Source: Bacillus sp. B-jedd
GTDB lineage: Bacteria; Bacillota; Bacilli; Bacillales; Cytobacillaceae
DNA length: 64,000 nt
Direction: 5' to 3'
Assembly (NCBI RefSeq): GCF_000821085.1
Contig: NZ_CCXR01000001.1
Span: forward strand, 4,113,001 to 4,177,000
How positions within the stretch are numbered: position 1 is the first letter of the stretch; each line of letters opens with the position of its first letter. Positions 51,355 to 60,241 of the stretch are shown one piece after another. Below the pieces are notes generated by a model. It made no database searches and was not told where the DNA came from. It saw only the letters and a list, made by a program, of their open reading frames with translations. Made by a program: the position numbers and the translations under genes.

Positions 51355-52062
51355 CTAATGGCCGCCGAGATAGGCCATTTTCACTTGTTCGCTCGCATGA
51401 AGCTCCTGTGCGGATCCTGAAAGGACGACCCGCCCTGTTTCAATAACATAAGCCCTGTTAGCAATTGACAAAGCCATGTGGGCATTTTGCTCAACAAGGA
51501 GAATTGTCGTCCCTGATTCATTTATTTCCGAGATAATCCGGAAAATAGTTTTTACGAGAAGCGGTGCCAGCCCCATGGACGGCTCATCGAGAAGAAGGAG
51601 TTTTGGCCTTGCCATTAGCGCCCTTCCCATGGCGAGCATTTGCTGTTCCCCCCCTGACAATGTGCCTGCATGTTGTTTCCGGCGCTCCTGAAGTCTTGGA
51701 AACAGGTCAAAGACCTTATTGAAATCCTCCTTGATCCCCGCCTTATCCTTACGGAGAAAGGCTCCTAATTCCAAATTTTCCTCAACCGACATATTAGCGA
51801 AAACACGGCGTCCTTCCGGTACTTGGGAAATTCCCAATTTCACAATCCCCTGTGCCGCCTTGCCGGCAATCGTTTGGTTTTCAAAAAGAATTTCCCCTTG
51901 TTTCGGTTTCAACAGGCCGGATATTGTTTTCAGCAAAGTGCTTTTACCGGCGCCATTGGCCCCAATCAGCGTCACGACTTCACCTTTGTTCACTTCAAGG
52001 GATACACCTTTTAACGCCTGGATGTTTCCATAGTAAACATTGATTCCTTCTACCTTCAGCAT
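51355..52062 (-). CDS. livF: Branched-chain amino acid ABC transporter ATP-binding protein LivF
   Basis: 235 residues. Seen: Walker A GANGAGKST, the Liv-type INVYYGNIQALKGVSLEV start, signature TLSGGEQQMLAMGRAL, Walker B LLLLDEPSMGLAPLLV and VEQNAHMALSIA with the switch region typical of LivF (His replaced by Gln, as is usual in LivF). Known: it energises import of Leu, Ile and Val together with LivG. It overlaps livG by 1 bp at its start and ends the liv operon. Confidence 0.94.
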   Translation of the reverse strand: MLKVEGINVYYGNIQALKGVSLEVNKGEVVTLIGANGAGKSTLLKTISGLLKPKQGEILFENQTIAGKAAQGIVKLGISQVPEGRRVFANMSVEENLELGAFLRKDKAGIKEDFNKVFDLFPRLQERRKQHAGTLSGGEQQMLAMGRALMARPKLLLLDEPSMGLAPLLVKTIFRIISEINESGTTILLVEQNAHMALSIANRAYVIETGRVVLSGSAQELHASEQVKMAYLGGH

Positions 52063-52844
52063 TACGATACCTCCTCGCCAAGATACGCCTCAATAACTTT
52101 AGGATTATTCCTGATTTCCTCAGGCGTTCCCTGGGCAATCAACTGACCGTGGTCGAGGACATAAATCCGTTCACAAACCCCCATGACCAAAGGCATATCA
52201 TGCTCAATAAGGAGGACAGTGAGATGAAATCTGTTCCGGATAAAAGAAATTAGCTGCATAAGCTCCTTTGTTTCCTGCGGGTTCATACCGGCAGCCGGCT
52301 CATCAAGCAGTAAAAGCTTCGGATTGGCGGCAAGCGCGCGGGCGATTTCCAGCCGCCGCTGCTGCCCATAAGGAAGATTTTTTGCTTTCTCGTCCCTAAA
52401 ACGGTCAAGCCCGAAAATTTTCAAAAACTCGACCGCCTTTTCATCCATTTCCTTTTCACCTTCAAAGTGTTTCGGGAAGCGGAAAACGGAACTTGGTATG
52501 CCGTGCTTGGCCAGCGAATGGTAAGCAACCTTGACGTTGTCAATTACGGACAGTTCACCAAACAGACGGATATTCTGGAACGTCCGGCTGACTCCCTTCC
52601 TTGTTATTTTGTAAGGCGGGAGTTTTTTCAGGCTTTCACCGTCGAGGGAAATCTCCCCTTCGGTCGGGACATAAACCCCGGTGAGCAGGTTGAAAAAAGT
52701 TGTCTTCCCGGCGCCGTTCGGACCAATCAGCCCGACCAGTTCGCCCTGGAACAGCTCCAGATTCACATCCCAGACGGCCTTCAAGCCGCCGAAGCGGATC
52801 CCGGCCTGTTCCACCTTAAGCAACGGTTTGTCCTGTGCCATCAT
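52062..52844 (-). CDS. livG: Branched-chain amino acid ABC transporter ATP-binding protein LivG
   Basis: 260 residues. Seen: Walker A GPNGAGKTTFFNLLTG, the LivG-specific VSRTFQNIRLFGELSVIDNV, signature NLPYGQQRRLEIARAL, Walker B LLLLDEPAAGMNPQE and VLLIEHDMPLVMGVCERIYV. Known: partner of LivF in the heterodimeric ATPase. It overlaps livM by 29 bp, so translation is coupled. ATG at 52844 or 52841 follows GGGAGGGG. Confidence 0.95.
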   Translation of the reverse strand: MMAQDKPLLKVEQAGIRFGGLKAVWDVNLELFQGELVGLIGPNGAGKTTFFNLLTGVYVPTEGEISLDGESLKKLPPYKITRKGVSRTFQNIRLFGELSVIDNVKVAYHSLAKHGIPSSVFRFPKHFEGEKEMDEKAVEFLKIFGLDRFRDEKAKNLPYGQQRRLEIARALAANPKLLLLDEPAAGMNPQETKELMQLISFIRNRFHLTVLLIEHDMPLVMGVCERIYVLDHGQLIAQGTPEEIRNNPKVIEAYLGEEVS

Positions 52845-53787
52845 GATCCCCTCCCGCCTTCTTTGTCTTTTTAAAGAATGAAGTAATCTCCCTTGTTCCC
52901 AGCAATCCCTGAGGCCTGTATAGCATCGTCAGGATCAGGATTAAACTGTAGAAGATCATCCTCGTTTCAGGATAAGCCTGCAGGAAGGTTGATACAATTG
53001 TCAGCAGGATCGCCGCAATGACAGCTCCCGAAAGGCTTCCAAGCCCGCCGAGGACGACAATGATCAAAATGTCAAATGATTTCAGGAATCCAAAGTTGGA
53101 TGGCTGAATCAAATAAAAGTTATGGGCAAAAAGGCCGCCCGCGACTCCGGCAAAAAAGGCGCCAATGGCAAAAGCGACAACTTTATAGTAAGTTGTATTG
53201 ATTCCCATCGCGTCTGCCGCCGTCTCGTCCTCCCGGATTGAAATACAGGCCCTTCCGTGTGTTGAATTCGTAAAATTTACGATTACAACAAGAGTGATCA
53301 GGGCACAGGCAAATGTCCAGCTCCACGTGCTCATTTGCATGACCTGCATGCCGCTTGCCCCGCCTACATAATCAAAATTCAAAAGGGCAACGCGGACAAT
53401 CTCGCCAAAACCGAGTGTCGCAATCGCCAGGTAATCCCCTTTCAGGCGGAGGCTCGGAATCCCAATAAGGAGGCCGGCTACCGCCGCGCCAAGGCCGCCA
53501 ATCAAAAGGGCGGCTGCGAAGGGAAGATCGAACATCATCGTCATAATCGCCGATGTATACGCGCCTACTGCCAAGAACCCCGCATGCCCGATTGAAAACT
53601 GGCCGGTTATTCCAATAATTAAGTGAAGGCTGGCCGCAAGCATAATATTAATTCCAATTGTAACGAGGGTATTCACATGGAAAATGTTGAGGATTCCCCC
53701 CATGATCATTGCCTGGACAACAGTATAGACGACTAAAGCCAGTATAACTGAGAGCCAGAAGCCTTTTGCCCGCTTAAAATACTCCAT
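52816..53787 (-). CDS. livM: Branched-chain amino acid ABC transporter permease LivM
   Basis: 323 residues. Seen: about nine hydrophobic helices, with the family pieces GQFSIGHAGFLAVGAYTSA, RLKGDYLAIATLGFGEIVR, DETAADAMGINTTYYKV and VLGGLGSLSGAVIAA. Known: forms the membrane channel with LivH. The C-terminal tail (EITSFFKKTKKAGGDHDG) runs into livG. It follows livH by 11 bp. ATG at 53787 is preceded by GGGGGGAG. Confidence 0.94.
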   Translation of the reverse strand: MEYFKRAKGFWLSVILALVVYTVVQAMIMGGILNIFHVNTLVTIGINIMLAASLHLIIGITGQFSIGHAGFLAVGAYTSAIMTMMFDLPFAAALLIGGLGAAVAGLLIGIPSLRLKGDYLAIATLGFGEIVRVALLNFDYVGGASGMQVMQMSTWSWTFACALITLVVIVNFTNSTHGRACISIREDETAADAMGINTTYYKVVAFAIGAFFAGVAGGLFAHNFYLIQPSNFGFLKSFDILIIVVLGGLGSLSGAVIAAILLTIVSTFLQAYPETRMIFYSLILILTMLYRPQGLLGTREITSFFKKTKKAGGDHDGTGQTVA

Positions 53788-53798
53788 TCTGCTCCCCC

Positions 53799-54677
53799 CT
53801 ACACTTTCTCTCTCACGTTTTTGCCGAACAGCCCGGATGGGAGGAAAATAAGGATAAGAATCAGAACGATAAAGGCCACTCCGTCACGCCATAGCGAGTA
53901 GCCTGCCGCACTGACCAGAGCCTCAATGACCCCTAGAAGGAGCCCTCCCACCATTGCGCCGGGAATAATGCCAATTCCCCCGAGAACTGCGGCAACAAAG
54001 GCTTTCAAGCCAGGAATGATGCCCATCAATGGTTCAATTTTCGTATAATACGTACCAAAGATGACCCCGGCCGCTCCCGCAAGAGCGGAGCCCATGGCAA
54101 ACGTTGCTGAAATTGTATTGTTTACATTGATCCCCATCAGCCTGGCCGCGTCAGCATCATAGGATACCGCCCGCATCGCCTTACCGATTTTCGTTTTATG
54201 GACAATGAACTGAAGGATGACCATCAGGGCAACCGATACTCCGAGGATGAATAATGACTGGCTGCTGATGGATGCACCGAAGATGTTGATCGTTTCCTTT
54301 GGAAGCACTCCCGAAGGATAGGCCTCCGGCTGGGCGCCACGGACGTAAATGACGCTGTATTCTATCAGAAGGGAAACACCAATTGCTGTTATCAATGCGG
54401 CAATCCGCGTCGCGTTCCTGAGCGGCTTATAGGCAATCCTTTCAATCAGGACGCCGAAAATGGAACAGACCGCCATCGATAGTAGGAGGGCGGGGAAAAA
54501 GGACAGTTCCAGGATTGTAATTGAGTAAAAGCCGGTGAACGCACCAATCATGAAGATGTCCCCATGGGCAAAATTGATTAATTTTACAATTCCATATACC
54601 ATCGTATAGCCCAGTGCAATCAACGCATAAATGCTTCCCAGCGATATTCCGTTAATCAATTGCTGTAAAAATTCCAT
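53799..54677 (-). CDS. livH: Branched-chain amino acid ABC transporter permease LivH
   Basis: 292 residues from ATG 54677, 7 nt after GGGGAG. Seen: LINGISLGSIYALIALGYTMVYG, KLINFAHGDIFMIGAF, RLMGINVNNTISATFAMGSALAGAAGV, VAAVLGGIGIIPGAMVGG and about eight helices. Known: pairs with LivM. The order livJ-livH-livM-livG-livF is the standard one and all genes run in one direction with short gaps. Confidence 0.95.
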   Translation of the reverse strand: MEFLQQLINGISLGSIYALIALGYTMVYGIVKLINFAHGDIFMIGAFTGFYSITILELSFFPALLLSMAVCSIFGVLIERIAYKPLRNATRIAALITAIGVSLLIEYSVIYVRGAQPEAYPSGVLPKETINIFGASISSQSLFILGVSVALMVILQFIVHKTKIGKAMRAVSYDADAARLMGINVNNTISATFAMGSALAGAAGVIFGTYYTKIEPLMGIIPGLKAFVAAVLGGIGIIPGAMVGGLLLGVIEALVSAAGYSLWRDGVAFIVLILILIFLPSGLFGKNVREKV

Positions 54678-54776
54678 AATCATACTCCCCTTGAAAGGTA
54701 CTGTATATATAGCCGTTTAACCCGAAATAGGGGGACGATGCCCCCTATCCTCTTTTATTTAAATGCTTTCAGCCTC

Positions 54777-55952
54777 TTACGGATTAACCTTAGTTTCGAA
54801 CTTTTGCTCGCCGCCCTCATATTTCAAGATGGCTGCTGATTTTACAGGGTTATGATTTTCATCCAAAGTGAGCGTTCCAGAGACAAGCGCAAGATTCTTT
54901 GTTTCTTCCAAAGCCGCTCTGATTTTTTCCGGATCTGCGCTGCCCGCGCGCTCAATGGCGTCCTTCAGGTAATAACCTGTATCGTAGCCAAGAGCGGCAA
55001 AGGCATCCGGTGACTTTCCTTTGTATTTCTTCTTGAAGGCTTCAACGAAGTCCTGAATTTTCTTGTCAGGGTCTGCCGAAGAATAATGGTTAGTAATAAA
55101 TGTGTTATTCAGTGCATCCGCACCAGCAATTTCAACAAGCTTCGGGGAATCCCAGCCATCTCCGCCCATGAATGGTACGTCGAGGCCGATTTCACGTGCC
55201 TGCTTTACAATCAGGCCTACCTCTTCATAGTAACCTGGAAGGAAAACGAAATCAGGATTTTCGGATTTCATTCTTGTCAAGGTTGCACGGAAATCAGTGT
55301 CTTTCGCCACATATGCCTCTTCAGCAACGATTTCGCCGCCTTTTGCCTTGAAGGCTTCCTTAAATGCAGCAGCTAGCCCTTTCGCATAATCGCTCGCTGT
55401 ATCGACATAAACAGCCGCTTTTTTGGACTGAAGCTTATCAGCCGCGAAATTCGCCGCGACAGTTCCCTGGAACGGGTCAATGAAGCAAGTTCTGAAGGCA
55501 AAAGTATTCAACTTGCCACCCTTGCTTGTCACATCCGGATTGGTTCCGGTAGGTGTAATGATCGGAACTTTATGCTTTTCAGCCAACTGGACCTGCGCAA
55601 GCGTGTTTCCGCTTGTGGCCGCCCCGACAATCGCTGCTACCTTGTCCTGGCTGATCAGCTTGACCGCTCCTGAAGTTGCCTCGGCAGCTTCAGACTTATT
55701 ATCAAATTTAACCAATTTAATTTTTTTGCCATCAATGCCTTCTTTATTAATTTCTTCTACCGCTAGCTGGAGACCCTCTGAAATCGATTGCCCATAGGAT
55801 GCCACCCCGCCCGAAAGCTCAAGGTTCGCCCCGATTTTAATCGTTTTGCCGTCTCCTCCAGAACCGCTTGTCCCCTGGCTGCCGCAGCCTGCCAACACTC
55901 CGGCAATCAAAGAAAATGATAGAAAAATCCCTGCCAACCTTCTCTTCTTCAT
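54777..55952 (-). CDS. Branched-chain amino acid ABC transporter substrate-binding lipoprotein LivJ/LivK
   Basis: 391 residues from ATG 55952 behind GGGGGATACGTG. Seen: lipobox IAGVLAGCGSQG (Cys about residue 23), then a type I periplasmic binding fold (IKIGANLELSGGVASYGQSI, VAAIVGAATSGNTLAQVQLAEKHKVPIITPTGTNPD, FVFLPGYYEEVGLIVKQARE, AALGYDTGYYLKDAIERAG). Known: captures Leu/Ile/Val outside the membrane for LivHMGF. It is first in the operon, 99 bp before livH, with a CodY-like site upstream. Confidence 0.92.
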   Translation of the reverse strand: MKKRRLAGIFLSFSLIAGVLAGCGSQGTSGSGGDGKTIKIGANLELSGGVASYGQSISEGLQLAVEEINKEGIDGKKIKLVKFDNKSEAAEATSGAVKLISQDKVAAIVGAATSGNTLAQVQLAEKHKVPIITPTGTNPDVTSKGGKLNTFAFRTCFIDPFQGTVAANFAADKLQSKKAAVYVDTASDYAKGLAAAFKEAFKAKGGEIVAEEAYVAKDTDFRATLTRMKSENPDFVFLPGYYEEVGLIVKQAREIGLDVPFMGGDGWDSPKLVEIAGADALNNTFITNHYSSADPDKKIQDFVEAFKKKYKGKSPDAFAALGYDTGYYLKDAIERAGSADPEKIRAALEETKNLALVSGTLTLDENHNPVKSAAILKYEGGEQKFETKVNP

Positions 55953-56034
55953 CACGTATCCCCCTATTTTCTTTTTTGCCATTTTTAGTTAACACTAGAT
56001 GCACATAAGAATATTATCTATTCATAATAAAAAT

Positions 56035-56049
56035 AATATTCTGAAAACA
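56035..56049. promoter_or_regulatory. CodY-like box between livJ and pepT
   Basis: AATATTCTGAAAACA matches the CodY consensus AATTTTCWGAAAATT at 12 of 15 positions. It lies 83 bp upstream of the livJ start and 178 bp upstream of pepT. CodY represses amino acid uptake and peptidase genes when branched-chain amino acids and GTP are high. Confidence 0.65.
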
Positions 56050-56226
56050 TTGTACATGATTCTTCTATTTCCGTCCATACCTCTATGGATTTTCTTTATG
56101 ATAATTTATAGGGAGAAACCATCATTTATCGACAAACGCATATCGGTTGTTCAGCCTTTAATCATGTTTGTATTATAATGGCAAGGAAGGAAACTATTTT
56201 AAATCTACCAATAGGAGATGTTGATT

Positions 56227-57459
56227 TTGAAGAAAGAGATCATTGAACGGTTTATTTCATATGCAAAAATTGATACGCAGTCAGATGAGAATAGCTCATC
56301 CTGCCCATCGACGCCCGGCCAATTGACACTCGCACAGAATCTGGTGGCGGAGCTGAAAGAGATTGGCATGGAGGAAGTAACGAAGGATGAGAATGGCTAT
56401 GTCATGGCAACCCTTCCTGCCAATGTAGAAAAAGATGTTCCGACAATCGGTTTCTTGGCCCACCTTGATACAGCAACTGACTTTACCGGGAAAAACGTCC
56501 AGCCGCAAGTCATCGAAAATTATGACGGAAAAGACATCATCCTAAATAAGGAACTCAATGTTGTGATGAAAACAGCCGACTTCCCGCAACTGCCTGACTA
56601 TGCCGGCCATACCCTCATCACGACAGACGGAACCACTTTGCTTGGGGCCGATAATAAAGCGGGTATTGCGGAAATCATGACTGCGATGCGCTATCTCCTG
56701 TCAAACCCGGACATCAAACACGGGAAAATCCGTGTCGCCTTTACACCGGATGAAGAAATCGGCAGGGGCCCGCATAAATTCGATGTCGAAGCCTTCAATG
56801 CGAAATATGCCTACACAGTAGATGGAGGTCCGCTTGGCGAACTGGAATACGAAAGCTTTAATGCCGCTTCGGCAAAAATTGTTTTCAGAGGTACCAACAT
56901 CCACCCGGGAACGGCAAAAGGGAAAATGGTGAATTCCATGAAAATCGCCATGGACTTCAACCGCAGGATGCCTGCAGAAGAAGCGCCTGAACTGACCGAA
57001 GGGTATGAGGGCTTCTATCACTTGATTTCTATCAGCGGGGATGTTGAAGAAACAAAGGTATATTACATAATCAGGGATTTTGACAAGGAAAATTTCGCGG
57101 CGAGGAAAGCAAAAATGGAGCAAATCGCCCAGGAAATAGGCGAGATTTATGGCCATGACGCCATCCATCTTGAATTGGCCGACCAATATTATAACATGCG
57201 AGAGAAAATTGAACCGGTGAAGGAAATTGTTGATATTGCTCATGAAGCCATGACGAGCCTCGGTATTACGCCTGTCACCAAACCGATCAGGGGCGGCACG
57301 GACGGTTCCCAGCTTTCTTATATGGGTCTCCCTACCCCGAATATTTTTACAGGCGGCGAGAACTTCCACGGAAAATACGAATTCATTTCTGTGGACAATA
57401 TGCTGAAGTCGGTTGAAACCATTGTCGGCGTAATAAAGTTGTTCGAAGAAAGAGCCTAA
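56227..57459 (+). CDS. pepT: Peptidase T (tripeptide aminopeptidase)
   Basis: 410 residues. I choose TTG 56227 (MKKEIIERF), 9 nt after GGAG; the ATG at 56218 overlaps the ribosome binding site. Seen: M20 zinc peptidase motifs [43 protein letters not shown] with the catalytic Glu pair, [17 protein letters not shown] and [11 protein letters not shown]. Known: cleaves the N-terminal residue of tripeptides in the cytoplasm, with two zinc ions. It is near full identity in pattern to B. subtilis PepT. It is divergent from livJ. Confidence 0.95.
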   Translation: MKKEIIERFISYAKIDTQSDENSSSCPSTPGQLTLAQNLVAELKEIGMEEVTKDENGYVMATLPANVEKDVPTIGFLAHLDTATDFTGKNVQPQVIENYDGKDIILNKELNVVMKTADFPQLPDYAGHTLITTDGTTLLGADNKAGIAEIMTAMRYLLSNPDIKHGKIRVAFTPDEEIGRGPHKFDVEAFNAKYAYTVDGGPLGELEYESFNAASAKIVFRGTNIHPGTAKGKMVNSMKIAMDFNRRMPAEEAPELTEGYEGFYHLISISGDVEETKVYYIIRDFDKENFAARKAKMEQIAQEIGEIYGHDAIHLELADQYYNMREKIEPVKEIVDIAHEAMTSLGITPVTKPIRGGTDGSQLSYMGLPTPNIFTGGENFHGKYEFISVDNMLKSVETIVGVIKLFEERA

Positions 57460-57506
57460 CGGCGCACACGGGGCGCTGTCAGAGCTACTGCAAAGTCAAA
57501 TATGAA

Positions 57507-57547
57507 GAGGCTGGGCCAAAAGGAAAACCTTTTGCCCAGCCTCTTTC
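57507..57547. terminator. Bidirectional terminator after pepT
   Basis: GAGGCTGGGC pairs with GCCCAGCCTC, with an inner AAAAGG/CCTTTT stem and TTTCTTT tail; it serves pepT and the convergent ABC permease. Confidence 0.9.
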
Positions 57548-57548
57548 T

Positions 57549-58757
57549 TTACATTCCAGTATTCTTGGCCATTTTGATGATATCCGCGATATTAGTTTTG
57601 CCGCTGTATCTCATTACGCCTTTCGAATAAATGCGGTTGGCAATGAGGCTGAGCAGTGCAATGGCGGCGATCAGGACCACGATTGACAAAATGATTTCTA
57701 GCGAGCCCGCTTCGCCAAGGACAATCCGGGAGAACACAACCATCGGCGAGAAGAATGGGATATAGGAGCTTACAAGAACAATCCCAGCGTTCGGATCAAA
57801 CATGGTCTTCATCCCAAGCATGAATGCTCCCATTAGCAAAATGGAGACCGGGAAGATGATCGATCCGATATCCTCCATTCTGCTGATGACCGAAGTAATG
57901 GAGGCGAACAGCAGGGCATAGACAACATAGCCGAGCACGAAATAAAGGCTTAAAAACATAAATATTTTCGGATTCAGTACTGACAGGTCCAAAGACATAC
58001 CGAAAATCTGTAGGTCTCCCGCAGTCCAGCCGAGGAGCTTCGCCGCTCCATAAGCAAGGGCAACCATGCCGATTTGCAGCAGCCCCGAAATCATGGCGGC
58101 AGTAATTTTCGCATACATCATCGTAATCGGCTTAACTTTTGTAATCATGATTTCCATGACCCGGGAAGTCTTTTCCCCGGCAATGCTTAACGAAACGGTA
58201 TTGCCGAACATGATGATAAACATATACATCAGGAATAAGAAGAAATACACCAGCCCAAGGGACTCCGTCTTTTTAAGCGGTATTTCCTCAACCTTGACCG
58301 GGGTCAATAATGCGTTTGCCACTTGCGGCTCAACGCTATGTTTTGTCATGACGGCATTAAGATATTGCGGCTGGATGACTGAATTGATCAAGCCAAGCAC
58401 CTGGAAGTCAGCCATTCTCCGGAAATAGTACTCTACCTCGGGTGCTTCACCGCTTCCTTTAAGGACAATGAGCGCATCCGCGTTTCCATCTTTCACTTTC
58501 CTCTGTATCCCTTCAGCCTTTTCCTCGCTGATTTCCTTGATGGAGGCAAAGTCTGCCTTCACGCCCTTCGCATCAAAAACATAGCCTGAGGACTGGTTGC
58601 TGACGTACACAGTCATTTTTTCTTCTTTGGCAAAGTAGTGTGTGAATCCAAAGTAACCAAAGATGGCGGCAAATAACACGGCGGCAGTGATAATGAATCC
58701 TTTGCCGGACAGGCCCTCTTTCAAATGAAATTTAAGTACTGTCAGGAATTTTTCCAT
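57549..58757 (-). CDS. yhaP: ABC-2 exporter permease, NatB/YhaP-like
   Basis: 402 residues. Seen: a first helix (FIITAAVLFAAIFGYFGF), a large outside domain (about 45-165), then about six helices with the NatB-type EKTSRVMEIMITKVKPITMMYAKI loop. Known: B. subtilis YhaP is the permease partner of YhaQ; related NatAB pumps export Na+. The substrate here is unknown. It starts directly after the ATPase stop (58758/58757), so the genes are co-translated. ATG at 58757 follows GGGTGGGG. Confidence 0.85.
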   Translation of the reverse strand: MEKFLTVLKFHLKEGLSGKGFIITAAVLFAAIFGYFGFTHYFAKEEKMTVYVSNQSSGYVFDAKGVKADFASIKEISEEKAEGIQRKVKDGNADALIVLKGSGEAPEVEYYFRRMADFQVLGLINSVIQPQYLNAVMTKHSVEPQVANALLTPVKVEEIPLKKTESLGLVYFFLFLMYMFIIMFGNTVSLSIAGEKTSRVMEIMITKVKPITMMYAKITAAMISGLLQIGMVALAYGAAKLLGWTAGDLQIFGMSLDLSVLNPKIFMFLSLYFVLGYVVYALLFASITSVISRMEDIGSIIFPVSILLMGAFMLGMKTMFDPNAGIVLVSSYIPFFSPMVVFSRIVLGEAGSLEIILSIVVLIAAIALLSLIANRIYSKGVMRYSGKTNIADIIKMAKNTGM

Positions 58758-59642
58758 TTACCCCACCCTCTCCACGAAGATTTGATGCAGCGTCGGTTCG
58801 AGCAGAGAGAAATTTTGCAGCTGAATTCCCGCATCTGCCGCAGCATTCAGAATTGCCATGCCTTCTTTTTCGTTATGTACCTTTGCAGTATAAATCAAGC
58901 CCGTTTGCTCAAAAGGCATATCAAACTTCCGGAACACAGGCTCAAGCGACAGCTCCGACGTGATCCGCAAATTTTTATAACCATAGTCATCCTTCACTTT
59001 TTGAAGCTTGCCGGAAACCGTGATGTTTCCTTGCTTCATCATGCAGACATTTTCGCAAAACAGCTCAATCGACTCCATCCTGTGGCTGGAAAGAATAATT
59101 GTCTTTTTCTGTTCAACGAGTTCTTCAATCACTGTCCCGAGCATCGTTGCATTGACGGGATCTAGGCCACTGAACGGTTCGTCGAGGATAATAATATCCG
59201 GGTCATGAAGGAGTGTTGCGATAACCTGGATTTTTTGCTGATTCCCTTTTGACAGCTCGCTCGCCAGTTTACTTTTGTAGTCGGTGATTTCAAATTTCTC
59301 AAGCCAATAATCGATGCGTTCATTGGCTGTTTTCCGGTTCAATCCCTCAAGCTGCCCAAAGTAACGCAGCTGCTCGGCAATTTTTGTTTTCGGGTACAAC
59401 CCTCTCTCTTCCGGCAGATAGCCAATAGAAAGCTCCTCTCTCCTGAATGGGCGGCCCTCCCACATGATTTCTCCGCTGTCCGGCTGGACAAGGCCAAGCA
59501 TCATTTTGATTGTCGTCGTCTTGCCGGCGCCATTCCTGCCGAGCAAGCCAAGCACCTGGCCCTTCGGCAATTCAATCGAGATATTGTTAACAGCGGTTGT
59601 TTCTCCATATCTTTTTGTCAGATTACGTATTTCCAAGCCCAT
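58758..59642 (-). CDS. yhaQ: ABC exporter ATP-binding protein, YhaQ/NatA-like
   Basis: 294 residues. Seen: Walker A GRNGAGKTTTIKMMLG, Q-loop GYLPEERGLYPKTKI, signature ELSKGNQQKIQVI, Walker B IIILDEPFSGLDPVN, switch LSSHRMESIE, and a C-terminal extension of about 80 residues (ELSLEPVFRKFDMPFEQ) as in YhaQ. The signature is LSKGNQQK rather than LSGGQ, typical of this subgroup. Partner of the next gene. Confidence 0.88.
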   Translation of the reverse strand: MGLEIRNLTKRYGETTAVNNISIELPKGQVLGLLGRNGAGKTTTIKMMLGLVQPDSGEIMWEGRPFRREELSIGYLPEERGLYPKTKIAEQLRYFGQLEGLNRKTANERIDYWLEKFEITDYKSKLASELSKGNQQKIQVIATLLHDPDIIILDEPFSGLDPVNATMLGTVIEELVEQKKTIILSSHRMESIELFCENVCMMKQGNITVSGKLQKVKDDYGYKNLRITSELSLEPVFRKFDMPFEQTGLIYTAKVHNEKEGMAILNAAADAGIQLQNFSLLEPTLHQIFVERVG

Positions 59643-59781
59643 GTTTTTTCCCCCTTTTCTGGACCTTTTACTCTTTTACTATATCTAAATGTTCACCTCT
59701 TAACAAACACTTACTGGCAAAAAAGGTCAATTCCACCAAACTGGTTCGTTGAATTGTTTGGGCAAAACACTCTGATATTCA

Positions 59782-60108
59782 TTAATCCTCTTCCTCTTCG
59801 TATGCTCCCGGTTCATATAAACAGGATGGAAGATCCACTTTCCGGGCAATGAATGGGACTCCCTCCTCGAGCAGCATATCTCTTTGGTAGGATTTCGCTT
59901 CTTCATCTTTAATTGGAATTTCCCCCTGCGCATTAATCACCCTATGCCACGGAAGATTGTATTTGCCGCTCATGGAGTGGAGAATCCTGACGACCTGGCG
60001 CGCCGCGCGCGGACTCCCGGCAACTTTTGCGACTTGGCCATATGTCATAACCTTACCGGGAGGAATTTTTGAAATAATATCAATGACACGCTTTGTAAAT
60101 GGAGACAT
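59782..60108 (-). CDS. Alkyltransferase-like protein (ATL, MGMT family without the active Cys)
   Basis: 108 residues. Seen: PPGKVMTYGQVAKVAGSPRAARQVVRIL, the DNA-binding helix-turn-helix with Arg finger of O6-alkylguanine transferases, and PWHRVIN in place of the PCHRV active site. With Trp instead of Cys it cannot accept alkyl groups. Known: ATL proteins bind O6-alkylguanine and hand it to nucleotide excision repair. The tail (EPGAYEEEED) is acidic. ATG at 60108 follows GGCAGGGG. Confidence 0.92.
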   Translation of the reverse strand: MSPFTKRVIDIISKIPPGKVMTYGQVAKVAGSPRAARQVVRILHSMSGKYNLPWHRVINAQGEIPIKDEEAKSYQRDMLLEEGVPFIARKVDLPSCLYEPGAYEEEED

Positions 60109-60241
60109 ATTTCCCCTGCCTTTCCCTAAATGAAACCCAATATAAGTAAAATTTTATGCATATTTTTTGAAAATAAAGTACATTCCCTCTTCTCTATACA
60201 GTATTATAAATGGTAGATGGTTGGAAAGGGGCCGCAGTTTC

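Noticed and set aside
59782..60108. An active O6-methylguanine DNA methyltransferase
   Set aside because: The acceptor Cys is replaced by Trp (PWHRV), so it is an alkyltransferase-like protein.
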